The notes beneath the pieces were generated by a model. It was not told the origin of the DNA. It worked only from the letters and a program-made list of their open reading frames with translations, and searched no databases. A stretch of DNA of 64,000 nt from an uncultured Pelagibacteraceae bacterium (GTDB lineage Bacteria; Pseudomonadota; Alphaproteobacteria; Pelagibacterales; Pelagibacteraceae), in assembly GCA_902517455.1 (NCBI GenBank), contig CABYCN010000001.1, forward strand, positions 110,571 through 174,570, given 5' to 3'. Positions 52,719 to 63,081 of the stretch are shown piece by piece (the stretch's first letter is position 1; every line of letters starts with the position of its first letter). The translations under genes and the position numbers were made by a program.

Positions 52719-53966
52719 ATGACTGAACAAATTAAAACAGATTTTGAAAAAATAGTTAAAACTTCGGCTTTTTCTGAAAAAGATGTTGTGTTAAAAAAAA
52801 AATACTTAAATAGATTTATAGAGAGTGGCTTCCCAAGTAGAAAACTTGAAAATTGGAAATTCTCGGATCTAAATCAGATTATAAAAAAAAATATTGGTGA
52901 ATTAAGCTTTTATAATAATGATACAATTCCTAACAAAGTTGACACATCAATTTTTGTTGAGGGCTTAGAACATAATAAAATTATTTTCATAAATGGAAGA
53001 GTAGAAAAGATTGATTTTACTTATGAAGACCAAGATAAAATAAAGATTAATGATGACTTTAAATTTTTGGACGAATTTAGTAATAGTAATTCTTTACTGT
53101 CTCTTAATAATGCTTTTGCAAATAAATGCTACAAAATTACACTTAAAAAAGGTTATTCTATGAAAAAACCTCTTGTGATCTACCATACTACAAATGAAAA
53201 AATAAAATCTAGAAATATAAATTTGAGATTAGAATTTGAATTAGAGCAAAATAGCTTTTTAAGAACAATTGACTTGTTTAAAGATGAAGCAGAAAATAAT
53301 TTTATAAATATTTTTTATAATTTTGACTTAAAAGAAGATGCAATTTTAAAAAATTATAAGATTGACAAAGTTATTAATCAAAACATCCGGTATTCATATA
53401 ATAATATTGAACAAGGTAAAAACAGTGTTTCCGAAACTTTTATTTTGTCATCTGGCTCGAATTTTTCAAAAAACGAGATTAATTGTAATTTAAAAGGAGA
53501 ATATTCTTCAGCATTTATAAATGGTATTTTCTCCTTAAATAATGAGCAACATCATGAAGTAAGAACCATAATAAATCATTTAATTGAAAACACAAAAAGC
53601 TATCAATTAATTAAAAGTGTTTTAGGAAAAAATTCAAAATCTGTATATCAGGGTAAAATTTTTGTAGACACAAAAGCACAAAAAACTGATGGATACCAAT
53701 TAAGTAAAGCAATTTTGCTTGACGAAACTTCTGAATTTAATGCCAAGCCTGAATTAGAAATTTATGCTGATGATGTAAAATGTTCTCATGGGTCTGCGTC
53801 TGGAAGTCTAGATGAAAACTCTATATTTTATTTAATGTCTAGAGGACTGAATTATCAACAGTCAAAAGAACTTTTAATTAACGGTTATTTATTAGATGTA
53901 GTTGAAAAAATTACAGACTCTGAAATAAAAAATTTGATTAAAAGTATGATTGGAATAAGGGAATGA
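52719..53966 (+). CDS. sufD: SufD
   Basis: SRKLENWKFSDL, YADDVKCSHGSASGSLDE. Confidence 0.94.
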   Translation: MTEQIKTDFEKIVKTSAFSEKDVVLKKKYLNRFIESGFPSRKLENWKFSDLNQIIKKNIGELSFYNNDTIPNKVDTSIFVEGLEHNKIIFINGRVEKIDFTYEDQDKIKINDDFKFLDEFSNSNSLLSLNNAFANKCYKITLKKGYSMKKPLVIYHTTNEKIKSRNINLRLEFELEQNSFLRTIDLFKDEAENNFINIFYNFDLKEDAILKNYKIDKVINQNIRYSYNNIEQGKNSVSETFILSSGSNFSKNEINCNLKGEYSSAFINGIFSLNNEQHHEVRTIINHLIENTKSYQLIKSVLGKNSKSVYQGKIFVDTKAQKTDGYQLSKAILLDETSEFNAKPELEIYADDVKCSHGSASGSLDENSIFYLMSRGLNYQQSKELLINGYLLDVVEKITDSEIKNLIKSMIGIRE

Positions 53967-55180
53967 ATATAGATAATATTAAAAAAGAATTTCCTATTTT
54001 TGATGAAAAAATTCAAAATAATGATTTAGTTTATTTGGATAGTGCTAACTCATCACAAAAACCAAAAGTTGTCATAGATAGAATTAATGAATTTTATACT
54101 AAACAATTTTCAAATGTAGGCAGAAGTATTCATTATTTAGCAGTAGCTGCTACGAATTTGTATGAAAATACAAGATCCTCAGTTCAAAAATATATAAACG
54201 CCAAAGACAAAAATGAGATTGTTTTTACAAAAGGAGCTACAGAGGCACTAAATTTGGTAGCAAATACTTTAGGTCAAAAATATTTAGATGAAGGTGATGA
54301 AATATTATTAACTGAACTAGAACATCATTCTAATTATGTACCTTGGCACTATTTAAGGAAATCAAAAAATATAAAGATTAATTTTGCAGAAATTAATGAA
54401 GCAGGTGAAATACCGATAGAAAATATTGAAAAAAAAATTACACCAAAGACAAAGATTATAGCTATTAATCATTTATCAAATGTAACAGGGGCAATTTTGC
54501 CAATAAAAGAAATTACTAATTTAGCTCACTCTAAAGGGATCATAGTAGTAGTAGATGGTTGTCAGGGAGCCCCTCATTTAAAAATTGATGTGCAAGACCT
54601 TGACTGTGATTTTTATGCAATTTCATGTCATAAAATGTATGGACCTACTGGACTGGGTATCTTGTATGGTAAAAAGAAATGGCTTGAAGAGTTACCTCCC
54701 TATCAAGGTGGGGGTGGTATGATCAAAGAGGTAAAGAAAGATAGAATAACATATGGTGATTTGCCAAATAAATATGAAGCTGGGACAATGGCTACAGCTC
54801 AGGTTATAGCGTTCGACCAATCTATTAAATTTTTAGAAAGTATTGGTGTTGAAAATATCGTTAAACATGAAAAAGATCTAATTGAATATGGTCAAGAAAT
54901 TCTAAAAAAGAATAATTCTGTTAAATTAATTGGTAATCCAAAAAACAAAGGTGGAGTATTATCTTTTACAATAGAAGGGGTGCACCCACATGATATTGCA
55001 ACAATTTTAGATGAGGATGGCGTAGCAATAAGAGCTGGTCATCATTGTTGTCAAATATTACATGATAAACTTGAAATACCAGCAAGCGCAAGGGCTTCAG
55101 TTGGAGTATATAATACAAAAGAAGATTTTGACAAATTAAACGAGTCGATTAATAAATGTAAAAAAATATTTAATTTATAA
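53963..55180 (+). CDS. sufS: Cysteine desulfurase SufS
   Basis: YLDSANSSQKPKVVID, SCHKMYGPTGLGILYG, RAGHHCCQ. Confidence 0.96.
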   Translation: MNIDNIKKEFPIFDEKIQNNDLVYLDSANSSQKPKVVIDRINEFYTKQFSNVGRSIHYLAVAATNLYENTRSSVQKYINAKDKNEIVFTKGATEALNLVANTLGQKYLDEGDEILLTELEHHSNYVPWHYLRKSKNIKINFAEINEAGEIPIENIEKKITPKTKIIAINHLSNVTGAILPIKEITNLAHSKGIIVVVDGCQGAPHLKIDVQDLDCDFYAISCHKMYGPTGLGILYGKKKWLEELPPYQGGGGMIKEVKKDRITYGDLPNKYEAGTMATAQVIAFDQSIKFLESIGVENIVKHEKDLIEYGQEILKKNNSVKLIGNPKNKGGVLSFTIEGVHPHDIATILDEDGVAIRAGHHCCQILHDKLEIPASARASVGVYNTKEDFDKLNESINKCKKIFNL

Positions 55181-55644
55181 TGAATTTAAAAGAACTTTAT
55201 CAAGAACTAATCCTAGAACATGGAAAAAATCCAAGAAATTTAGGTAAAACAGAAAATTTTAATAAAGATGCGAAAGGGAATAACCCTTTATGTGGAGATA
55301 ATGTGCACGTTTATCTAAAATTAAATGATCAGCGAAAGGTTGAAGATATATCTTTTGAGGGAAGTGGGTGTGCAATTTCAATGGCTTCAGCTTCAATTAT
55401 GACAGACTTAATAAAAGGTAAAAGTGACAATGAAGCTAAAGAAATAATAGAAGATTTTTTAGGAATGATTAAAGAGAATCCTAGTTTAAAATCTAATATA
55501 TTAAAAGAAGATGATAAAACTAAATTGATGTGTTTGTCAGGAGTAAAACAATATCCAATGAGAGTTAAATGTGCTACATTATCGTGGCATACTTTAGTTT
55601 CGGCAATGCAAAATGATGGAAAACAAGTAAGCACGGAAGATTAA
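55180..55644 (+). CDS. sufU: SufU-type Fe-S scaffold/sulfurtransferase
   Basis: NPLCGDNVHVYL, GSGCAISMASASIMTDLIKGKS, VKCATLSWHTL. Confidence 0.93.
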   Translation: MNLKELYQELILEHGKNPRNLGKTENFNKDAKGNNPLCGDNVHVYLKLNDQRKVEDISFEGSGCAISMASASIMTDLIKGKSDNEAKEIIEDFLGMIKENPSLKSNILKEDDKTKLMCLSGVKQYPMRVKCATLSWHTLVSAMQNDGKQVSTED

Positions 55645-55649
55645 TATTT

Positions 55650-55946
55650 ATGGAAACAAAAGAGAAAGTAATAGAGGAAATAAAAAAAATTTATGATCCT
55701 GAGTTGCCAGTAAATATTTACGAACTAGGCTTAATATACGATGTTAAGATAAATGGTAAAAAAGCAGAAATCAAAATGACTTTAACTACACCTAATTGTC
55801 CTGTTGCAGAAAGTTTACCAAAAGAAGTTAAAGAGGGGGCAATGCAAGTAGATGAAATAGACAGTGTAGACCTTGAATTAGTTTGGGACCCGCCTTGGAC
55901 GAAAGATATGATGTCTGACGCAGCAAAATTGGAGTTAAATTTATAA
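55650..55946 (+). CDS. SUF-associated DUF59/MIP18 protein
   Basis: IYDPELPVNIYELGLIYDVKI, TTPNCPVAESLP, DPPWTKDMMS. Confidence 0.92.
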   Translation: METKEKVIEEIKKIYDPELPVNIYELGLIYDVKINGKKAEIKMTLTTPNCPVAESLPKEVKEGAMQVDEIDSVDLELVWDPPWTKDMMSDAAKLELNL

Positions 55947-56281
55947 TGGAGCCTATAATTAAATTGAGTAATAACGCAGCTAATAGGATAAAAGAAATTA
56001 TGGCTAGTGCAGAAAAAGAGGCTCTAGGAGTAAGAGTAACAGTTAAGTCCGGCGGTTGTGCTGGCATGTCCTATGTTATGGAATATCTAAAAGAGGTTAA
56101 TCCAAATGATGAAGTTATTGAAGATAAGGGAGTTAAAGTATTTATAGACTCTGCAGCTGTGATGTACTTATTGGGCACTGAAATGGATTATAAAAAAGAG
56201 GATTTTTCGTCAACTTTTGTGTTTAATAATCCTAATGAAACAGAACGATGTGGTTGTGGCGAGTCTTTCAAAGTTAATTAA
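55946..56281 (+). CDS. sufA: A-type Fe-S carrier (SufA/HesB-like)
   Basis: VKSGGCAGMSYVMEY, CGCGESF. Confidence 0.92.
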   Translation: MEPIIKLSNNAANRIKEIMASAEKEALGVRVTVKSGGCAGMSYVMEYLKEVNPNDEVIEDKGVKVFIDSAAVMYLLGTEMDYKKEDFSSTFVFNNPNETERCGCGESFKVN

Positions 56282-56352
56282 TTCCTAATTAATAATAACA
56301 TTTACACTTATATTAAAATTTTCTAAAATAAATTATTTTTAAATTTTTTAAT

Positions 56353-58362
56353 ATGAGTAAAGACAAAATTTCACAATTAGAATCATTAAGAGCTAAATCG
56401 AAAAGAGAAGCAGACTTGTTCTTTTCTTTGTGTGAAAATGGTCAAAATTTTGTAGAAAGTAAAAAATTAAAAGATGCTTTAGATCACTCTGGTCTAAAGC
56501 CAAATGATAATAGACTTCAAAGCCTTTTTAAAAGACTTGAAGCTCATGGTGATAAAATTGTTTTTGAGGACTTTATAAGCATTATAAGAACATCTGGTCT
56601 TTTAGTAGAAAAGGCTTTGAGAGGGCAGTTAGCATTGCCTGATTTTATTGATTTTTCAAAAAATATAGATAAGATTTTCGATGAAGTAAAAAAAATAAGA
56701 TCTGGTGAATTGGCATCGTATATTCCGCCGCTTGCAGAAGTTGATCCAGATCAATTTGGTATTTCTATAGTTACAATTGATGGTCAAATTTACCAAAGAG
56801 GTGATTCACAGACAGATTTTTCTTTTCAATCAATGTGTAAGCCATTTAATTATTGTTTTGCACTCGAAGCATTAGGTTTGGAAGAGGTTTCAAAACATGT
56901 AGGGAAGGAACCCTCAGGAAGACAATTTGATGATTTAACTTTATTGGCGAGATCAGCTTCAAGTAATGGTTTTTCACGTGTCCCTTTTAATCCAATGGTA
57001 AATGCTGGTGCAATTATGACAGCTGGTTTAATTGATCCTGATGACTCTTTTACTCAAAGACTAAGACACATTAGACAACAATTTGGTCGCCTTATAGGTT
57101 GGACTGCAGATGATAGCCCTAGTGCTGAGATGCCAAGATTTAATAAAAATATGGCACGTCAAGAAAATTTCAAAGGCTATAATAACATCGCCATGGGATA
57201 TTTATTGATGGCAACTGGTAGTTTGCCTCATACTAAAACTGATCTACATAGGGATATACATCCAGATGAAGATGAATTTGATTTTTATATTGAACCAGCT
57301 GTTACTGAGGCACTAAAACTTTATTTTAGCATTTGTTCCTTAGAAATGACTGCTACCGATGTTGCGATGGCAGCAGCCACACTTGCAAATAGTGGTGTTT
57401 GTCCTATTTCTCAAGATCGTGTTCTTAGTCAAAAAACTGTTCGTAATTGTTTACCAGTGCTACAATCTAGCGGAATGTATAATGCCAGCGGTACTTTTTT
57501 CCAACAAGTTGGTTTACCTGCAAAAAGTGGAGTTGGCGGAGGTGTGCTACTGATTGTTCCACAACTTATGGGAATTTGTATTTTTTCTCCACGTTTGGAT
57601 GCTCAGGGTAACAGTGTGAGAGGAATAGAGATGTCTAAAAGACTTACATCAAAATATCTTGTTCATACTTTTGATGGCACAATGACAGATACTGATCGAC
57701 TGGACCCCAAATTACCTATTGCTAGATGGAAGGCAAACAGTTGTGGGGAGGCAATTTGGGCCGCAAGCAACGGTAATATAAGGACTTTAGAAAGTTTAGT
57801 TAGTCAACAGCGAGATCTCCAAACAGGAGATTATGACATTAGAACACCTTTGCATCTTGCTTCAGCAGAGGGCCAATTTGAAGTTGTAAAATTTTTATTA
57901 GATCATGGTGTTAAACCCATACCTGATCGTTGGGGAGGTTATCCCATCTCTGATGCGAGAAATAATAATCATAAAAAAATTGTAGATTTATTTGAAAAAC
58001 TAGACATTAGATATACCGAGCCTTTCCATTTAGTTGAAAATCCAAAAGGTAAAACCGATAAAATTGCTAAATTTGATGATGAACTTATGGTCATCGAGTT
58101 ACTTTTTGCAGCAACAGAAAATAATGTAGATAATATTCGTCATTTAGTTGCCAAAGGTGTGCCAGTGAATGCAGGAGATTATGATTTAAGAACTGCTTTA
58201 CATTTAGCTGCAGCTGAGGGAAGCCTAGAGGCATTTGAATACTTGGTAACTCATGGTCATCCTTTGAATGTTCGTGACCGTTGGGGTGCTACACCATTAG
58301 ACGAAGCTAAAAGAGAAAAAAGAAAATCGGTAGTTGACTTTCTCAACAAGTATAAATCTTAG
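56353..58362 (+). CDS. glsA: Glutaminase with EF-hand-like N-terminal region and C-terminal ankyrin repeats (kidney-type GLS architecture)
   Basis: FQSMCKPFNYCFALEALG, GKEPSGRQFD, NPMVNAGAIM, KSGVGGGV; ankyrin DIRTPLHLASAEGQFEVVKFLLDHG and DLRTALHLAAAEGSLEAFEYLVTHG. Confidence 0.93.
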   Translation: MSKDKISQLESLRAKSKREADLFFSLCENGQNFVESKKLKDALDHSGLKPNDNRLQSLFKRLEAHGDKIVFEDFISIIRTSGLLVEKALRGQLALPDFIDFSKNIDKIFDEVKKIRSGELASYIPPLAEVDPDQFGISIVTIDGQIYQRGDSQTDFSFQSMCKPFNYCFALEALGLEEVSKHVGKEPSGRQFDDLTLLARSASSNGFSRVPFNPMVNAGAIMTAGLIDPDDSFTQRLRHIRQQFGRLIGWTADDSPSAEMPRFNKNMARQENFKGYNNIAMGYLLMATGSLPHTKTDLHRDIHPDEDEFDFYIEPAVTEALKLYFSICSLEMTATDVAMAAATLANSGVCPISQDRVLSQKTVRNCLPVLQSSGMYNASGTFFQQVGLPAKSGVGGGVLLIVPQLMGICIFSPRLDAQGNSVRGIEMSKRLTSKYLVHTFDGTMTDTDRLDPKLPIARWKANSCGEAIWAASNGNIRTLESLVSQQRDLQTGDYDIRTPLHLASAEGQFEVVKFLLDHGVKPIPDRWGGYPISDARNNNHKKIVDLFEKLDIRYTEPFHLVENPKGKTDKIAKFDDELMVIELLFAATENNVDNIRHLVAKGVPVNAGDYDLRTALHLAAAEGSLEAFEYLVTHGHPLNVRDRWGATPLDEAKREKRKSVVDFLNKYKS

Positions 58363-58391
58363 CCTAAATATCTAAATAATTATTCCTAAAA

Positions 58392-59798
58392 CTAGCAGCT
58401 ATAGTACATTTGAAATTCAATTGGATGAGGGGTATCTCTAAATTGTTGTACCTCTTCCATTTTTAATTCAATGTAAGCATCTATTTGATCATCAGTAAAC
58501 ACTCCACCTTGTTTTAAAAAAGCTCTATCACCATCTAATGCGGTACAAGCTCCTTTTAAAGATGTGCAAACTGTTGGTATACCTTTTAGTTCATCACCTG
58601 ACAAAGCGTATAGATCTTCATCCATTGGTTTACCAGGTTTAATCTTATTTTTAATTCCATCTAAACCAGCCATCAACAAAGCGGCAAAAGTTAAGTATGG
58701 ATTACCTGAGGCGTCTGGAAATCTTACCTCAACTCTCTTACCATTTTTACTAGTAGAGAAAGGAATTCTACAACTTGCTGATCTATTTCTTGAAGAGTAA
58801 GCTAAAAGAACAGGGGCTTCAAAACCTGGGATTAATCTTTTATAACTGTTTGTGGATGCATTAGTAAATGCATTCAATGCTCTTGCATGTTTTATGATAC
58901 CACCAATATAATACAGACAAGTGTCTGATAATCCCGCATACTTATCACCAGCAAATAAAGGTTTTTTATTTTTCCATATAGATTGGTGAACATGCATTCC
59001 TGAACCGTTGTCACCTTTTACTGGCTTAGGCATAAATGTTGCTGTCTTTCCAAATGAGTGAGCAACTTGATGAACTGCATACTTATAAATTTGCATGTTA
59101 TCTCCTTGAGTGACCAAAGTGTTGAACATGGTACCTAGCTCATGTTGACTTGGGGCAACTTCATGGTGGTGTTTTTCAACTTCTACACCCATGTCTTTCA
59201 TAGCTTTTAAACACTCAGATCTTAAATCTTGGCCACCATCTACAGGAGGAACTGGAAAGTATCCACCCTTAACTCCTGGCCTATGACCCATATTGCCATT
59301 ATCGTATTTTTTACCAGTATTGTATGGACCTTCAGTACTATCAATTACAAAACCAGTATCATTCATGTCATTCTTAAACCTTACGTCGTCAAATACAAAA
59401 AATTCAGCCTCTGGCCCAAAAAAAGCAGTATCACCAATACCAGAGTCTTTTAAATATTTTTCTGCCTTCTTTGCTGTTGATCGTGGATCCCTCTCGTAAA
59501 ATTTTTTAGTTATTGGATCCATTACATCACAAAAAATTACAAGAGTGTTATGAGAAAAAAACGGATCAACAAATGTCCTTGATAAGTCAGGTTTTAAAAT
59601 CATATCAGACTCATTAATTGCTTTCCAACCTGCAATAGAAGAACCGTCAAAAAATATTCCATCATTTAGCATGTCTTCATCAACTGTTTTTAAATCTTGT
59701 GTTACATGCTGAAGTTTACCTCTTGGGTCGGTAAATCTTAAGTCAACGTACCCAATGTCTTTATCTTTTATTATCTTTAATACATTTTTAGCACTCAT
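58392..59798 (-). CDS. glnA: Glutamine synthetase type I
   Basis: [47 protein letters not shown]. Confidence 0.97.
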   Translation of the reverse strand: MSAKNVLKIIKDKDIGYVDLRFTDPRGKLQHVTQDLKTVDEDMLNDGIFFDGSSIAGWKAINESDMILKPDLSRTFVDPFFSHNTLVIFCDVMDPITKKFYERDPRSTAKKAEKYLKDSGIGDTAFFGPEAEFFVFDDVRFKNDMNDTGFVIDSTEGPYNTGKKYDNGNMGHRPGVKGGYFPVPPVDGGQDLRSECLKAMKDMGVEVEKHHHEVAPSQHELGTMFNTLVTQGDNMQIYKYAVHQVAHSFGKTATFMPKPVKGDNGSGMHVHQSIWKNKKPLFAGDKYAGLSDTCLYYIGGIIKHARALNAFTNASTNSYKRLIPGFEAPVLLAYSSRNRSASCRIPFSTSKNGKRVEVRFPDASGNPYLTFAALLMAGLDGIKNKIKPGKPMDEDLYALSGDELKGIPTVCTSLKGACTALDGDRAFLKQGGVFTDDQIDAYIELKMEEVQQFRDTPHPIEFQMYYSC

Positions 59799-59905
59799 GA
59801 ATTCTCCCTGTATAAATTTTAAATTTATGATAAATCAGAGTTGTGATATCAGAAAATACAAATAAAATCTTTTCTATTACATAATAACACATATGCATTT
59901 ATCGC

Positions 59906-59929
59906 ATACATAAGATGATAGTTATGTAT
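59906..59929. promoter_or_regulatory. Perfect 8-bp-arm inverted repeat in glnA/ybaK divergent region
   Basis: ATACATAA-gatgatag-TTATGTAT. Confidence 0.4.
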
Positions 59930-59955
59930 AATAGTTTTCTATTCTCAGTTTAATT

Positions 59956-60435
59956 ATGACCTTATTAGATAAAGAGCCAGTAAAAAGAGTAGATAAAATA
60001 TTAAAGAAATTTGATCGAAATCAAAGAGTGTTAATTTTAAATACTTCTGCAAGGACAGCTATGGATGCCGCTGCGTCTTTAGGTTGTGAAATTGGTGCGA
60101 TTGTAAAAAGTTTACTTTTTAAAACTGAGGATACATTTACCTTATGTCTTGTCGCTGGGGATAAAAAAGTTTCTCTGAAAAAAACAAAAAAAATATTAAA
60201 CATTAAAGATGTTTCTATGGCTTCTGCTGATACTGTAAAAGATATTACAGGTTTCACAATAGGTGGTGTTTCTCCTATCGGTCATCTCAACAATATTTTT
60301 ATTTTAATTGATGGTTCTTTAGAAAGATATGAAAACTTATACGCTGCTGCGGGTCATCCTAATTGTGTTTTTAAAATTCAATACACAGATCTACAAAAAA
60401 TTACAAAAGGATTAGTTAAAGATATAATTGAATGA
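59956..60435 (+). CDS. YbaK/EbsC-family aminoacyl-tRNA deacylase-like protein
   Basis: IVKSLLFKTEDTFTLCLVAGDKKVSLKK, GFTIGGVSPIGH. Confidence 0.9.
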   Translation: MTLLDKEPVKRVDKILKKFDRNQRVLILNTSARTAMDAAASLGCEIGAIVKSLLFKTEDTFTLCLVAGDKKVSLKKTKKILNIKDVSMASADTVKDITGFTIGGVSPIGHLNNIFILIDGSLERYENLYAAAGHPNCVFKIQYTDLQKITKGLVKDIIE

Positions 60436-61304
60436 GACAACCAAAATTATTAGATTATTTTTTACTTACTTTACTTGCTTTAATTTGGGCATCTGCTTTT
60501 TTTAATATAAAAATTGCAACTTATTCGTTTGGTCCTGTAACAATTGCTTTCCTAAGAGTTTTTTTTGGTGCAATACCAGTGCTTTTACTTTGTTACATAA
60601 AAAAAGTAAAAATTGAAGCCTTTTCAAAAGACTGGCATTGGTTTGCCATGATTGGTTTTATTAATCTAGTAGCCCCTTTTTTTTTAATTGCTTATGGAGT
60701 TCAGTCAGTTCAAAGCAATCTAGCTGCTATTCTTATGTCCACAACACCATTAAGTTCAACAGTTCTTGGACATTTTTATCTTAAAAATGAAAAATTCAAT
60801 TTTATTAAAACTGTCGGAATTTTAATTGGTTTTGCGGGAATAATCTTTTTGTTCTCAGACAATATACTTATAGATGAGAATAATTTTTTGTCTGCCTTAA
60901 TAATTTTACTTGGTTCAACCTGTTATGTAGTTGGAGGAGTTTTGACTTTAAAAATAAGTAAAAAAAAAAATGAGAATGTAACAGGTTCGATTTTGATATG
61001 GGCAACTATTATTTTAATTCCATTAGTAAGTTTTATTGAACAACCTTGGAATTTAGAACCAAGATTAGACTCAATAATCTCAGTTATTTATCTTGGATTA
61101 GTTTCTACTGGTATTGCTTGGCTTTTAAGATTTAAAATTTTAGTAAATAATGGTTTAATTTTTCAATCTCAGGTTTCTTATTTAATACCTATTTTTGGAA
61201 CAATATTAAGCTATATATTTTTGAGAGAATTAATAACTTTTAAGGTTTTAATCTCATTAACAGCAGTTGTTGTTGGTATTTATTTTGTAAAAAAAGCGCG
61301 CTAA
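60432..61304 (+). CDS. EamA/DMT family transporter
   Basis: LLALIWASAFFNIKIA, 10-TM pattern. Confidence 0.88.
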   Translation: MRQPKLLDYFLLTLLALIWASAFFNIKIATYSFGPVTIAFLRVFFGAIPVLLLCYIKKVKIEAFSKDWHWFAMIGFINLVAPFFLIAYGVQSVQSNLAAILMSTTPLSSTVLGHFYLKNEKFNFIKTVGILIGFAGIIFLFSDNILIDENNFLSALIILLGSTCYVVGGVLTLKISKKKNENVTGSILIWATIILIPLVSFIEQPWNLEPRLDSIISVIYLGLVSTGIAWLLRFKILVNNGLIFQSQVSYLIPIFGTILSYIFLRELITFKVLISLTAVVVGIYFVKKAR

Positions 61305-62206
61305 ATTTTCTCAGTATCATTTCTAAAAGTAGAAGGTCTATTTATTAAGGCGTTATAAATCCCTAAAAATCTGTGTTTATATTTATTTTTTTTTGCTTGT
61401 TTGGAAGTTATCGAATAAAAAATTATCTTAAAAAACGCTTTAATAAATTTACCAAGGGTTTTTTTTAAAGCATAAAGATAACTAAAATTTTTTTTATAAA
61501 AGTAAAAAGTAGACCACATCCAATGCCATTCTCTCAAATTATTAACAGCTCTTTCATTAGATAAGTCCTGATTAATTGAACTTTTAAACCCTAAATGATG
61601 GATTTTTAGTTTTTGGGAGGTGTATACATTATTTCCTTTATCCATTAATGATTTACATAAATCAAATTCTTCAAAATATAAAAAAAAATTTTCATCAAAT
61701 ATTCTTTTATTTTCAAATTTTTTTAGATTTATTAACATTGAACATCCAGTAACCCAATCAACCTTTTCTAGTTCGTCAATTTTATTATTTTTAAAATTTT
61801 TTATAAATTCTTGATTTTTTGTTTTATCAAAAAAACCAGCTGGCATAAAAATATCATCATGTAAGTATTGACACCCAATTATTGAAAAGTTTTGTTTTTC
61901 ATCTGTAATTTTTTTTAGATTAAAGAAGAAATCTTTATCACATATTATATCTGGATTTAAGATTAATATATAATCAGTTTTTGACAATTGAATGCCATAA
62001 TTATTTCCAGCACCGTAACCTAAATTTTTACCAGTACAAACAATCTCCACATTTTTAAATTTTGATAAAATATTTTTATCGTACAAAAACGTTTTTGAAT
62101 TTTCAACAATAATGATTTTAATATCTGAGTCTATAGACTCAAGACAATTTGAAATTATTTTTTCTGGAGTATTATAAGTAAGAATAATAACGGTAATATT
62201 TTTCAT
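61301..62206 (-). CDS. Family 2 glycosyltransferase
   Basis: VIILTYNTPEKIISNCLESI, GKNLGYGAGNNYGIQLS, LNPDI. Confidence 0.9.
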   Translation of the reverse strand: MKNITVIILTYNTPEKIISNCLESIDSDIKIIIVENSKTFLYDKNILSKFKNVEIVCTGKNLGYGAGNNYGIQLSKTDYILILNPDIICDKDFFFNLKKITDEKQNFSIIGCQYLHDDIFMPAGFFDKTKNQEFIKNFKNNKIDELEKVDWVTGCSMLINLKKFENKRIFDENFFLYFEEFDLCKSLMDKGNNVYTSQKLKIHHLGFKSSINQDLSNERAVNNLREWHWMWSTFYFYKKNFSYLYALKKTLGKFIKAFFKIIFYSITSKQAKKNKYKHRFLGIYNALINRPSTFRNDTEKI

Positions 62207-62221
62207 TTATTAGTATTAAAT

Positions 62222-62953
62222 CTATATAATCTGCATTAACTTATCATATTCAATTATATTCATTAATCTTTTATGATTATGAAAATAATCATCAAATTTC
62301 ATTTTTGAGAAATTTTGCTCTGGATAATCAAGTAAATTACGATTAGGTCTTTTGATAATGACCCCTATACCATAATCAGCGTAACATGTATAAACATCGA
62401 TATCTTTAGACCTTCGAGTCTCAACAATCGCTTTCCAAACATCACCATTCCAGGTCCACTGACATCTAGGAGTAGCCTGTTCATAATAGTTATTTGGTAA
62501 ACAATCGTGTAACAAAATAATTCCCCCGTCATTAAGAAATTTAAGGGAATTAGAAATATCTTTTCTTACTTGATGGTATTCATGAAGACCATCTATAAAA
62601 ACGCAATCGAAAAATTCTTTATTATTTGAAAAAAACTGGTCACTAGTCATTCTAATAGTTCCACCAGACATTGGATCTACACCAACTTTTTTTAAACAAT
62701 TTATATGATTAAATAATTCATCGTCAAAACAACCAATTTCTAAATATTTCTTATAGTTTTTTTTAACTATTATATTTTGAATTACTTCTTTTCTTGATTT
62801 TTTTTTTGAAAAATCAAATCCTATATTTCCAAGTTTTTTGTCGTGAAAAAGGTAGTGATAAAAATATATAAGTTTAAGAACTTTTGAACTATTTTTTAAG
62901 CGTATTAATTTTTTGTTTATATAATTTATGATCACGTATGTAATATTTTTCAA
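62222..62953 (-). CDS. Class I SAM-dependent methyltransferase-like protein
   Basis: YLEIGCFDDELF, FDCVFIDGLHEYHQVRKDI, GGIILLHDCLP. Confidence 0.8.
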   Translation of the reverse strand: MKNITYVIINYINKKLIRLKNSSKVLKLIYFYHYLFHDKKLGNIGFDFSKKKSRKEVIQNIIVKKNYKKYLEIGCFDDELFNHINCLKKVGVDPMSGGTIRMTSDQFFSNNKEFFDCVFIDGLHEYHQVRKDISNSLKFLNDGGIILLHDCLPNNYYEQATPRCQWTWNGDVWKAIVETRRSKDIDVYTCYADYGIGVIIKRPNRNLLDYPEQNFSKMKFDDYFHNHKRLMNIIEYDKLMQII

Positions 62954-63081
62954 TTTTTAATTAACAAAAAAATATTAATGACTTTTTTTATAAGCACAAG
63001 ATATAGTATTTATACAATTTCAGGTAGAAAAATAAAATTATTACAAATAGACACTTATCAATATTCTTTGTTTAATAATTT

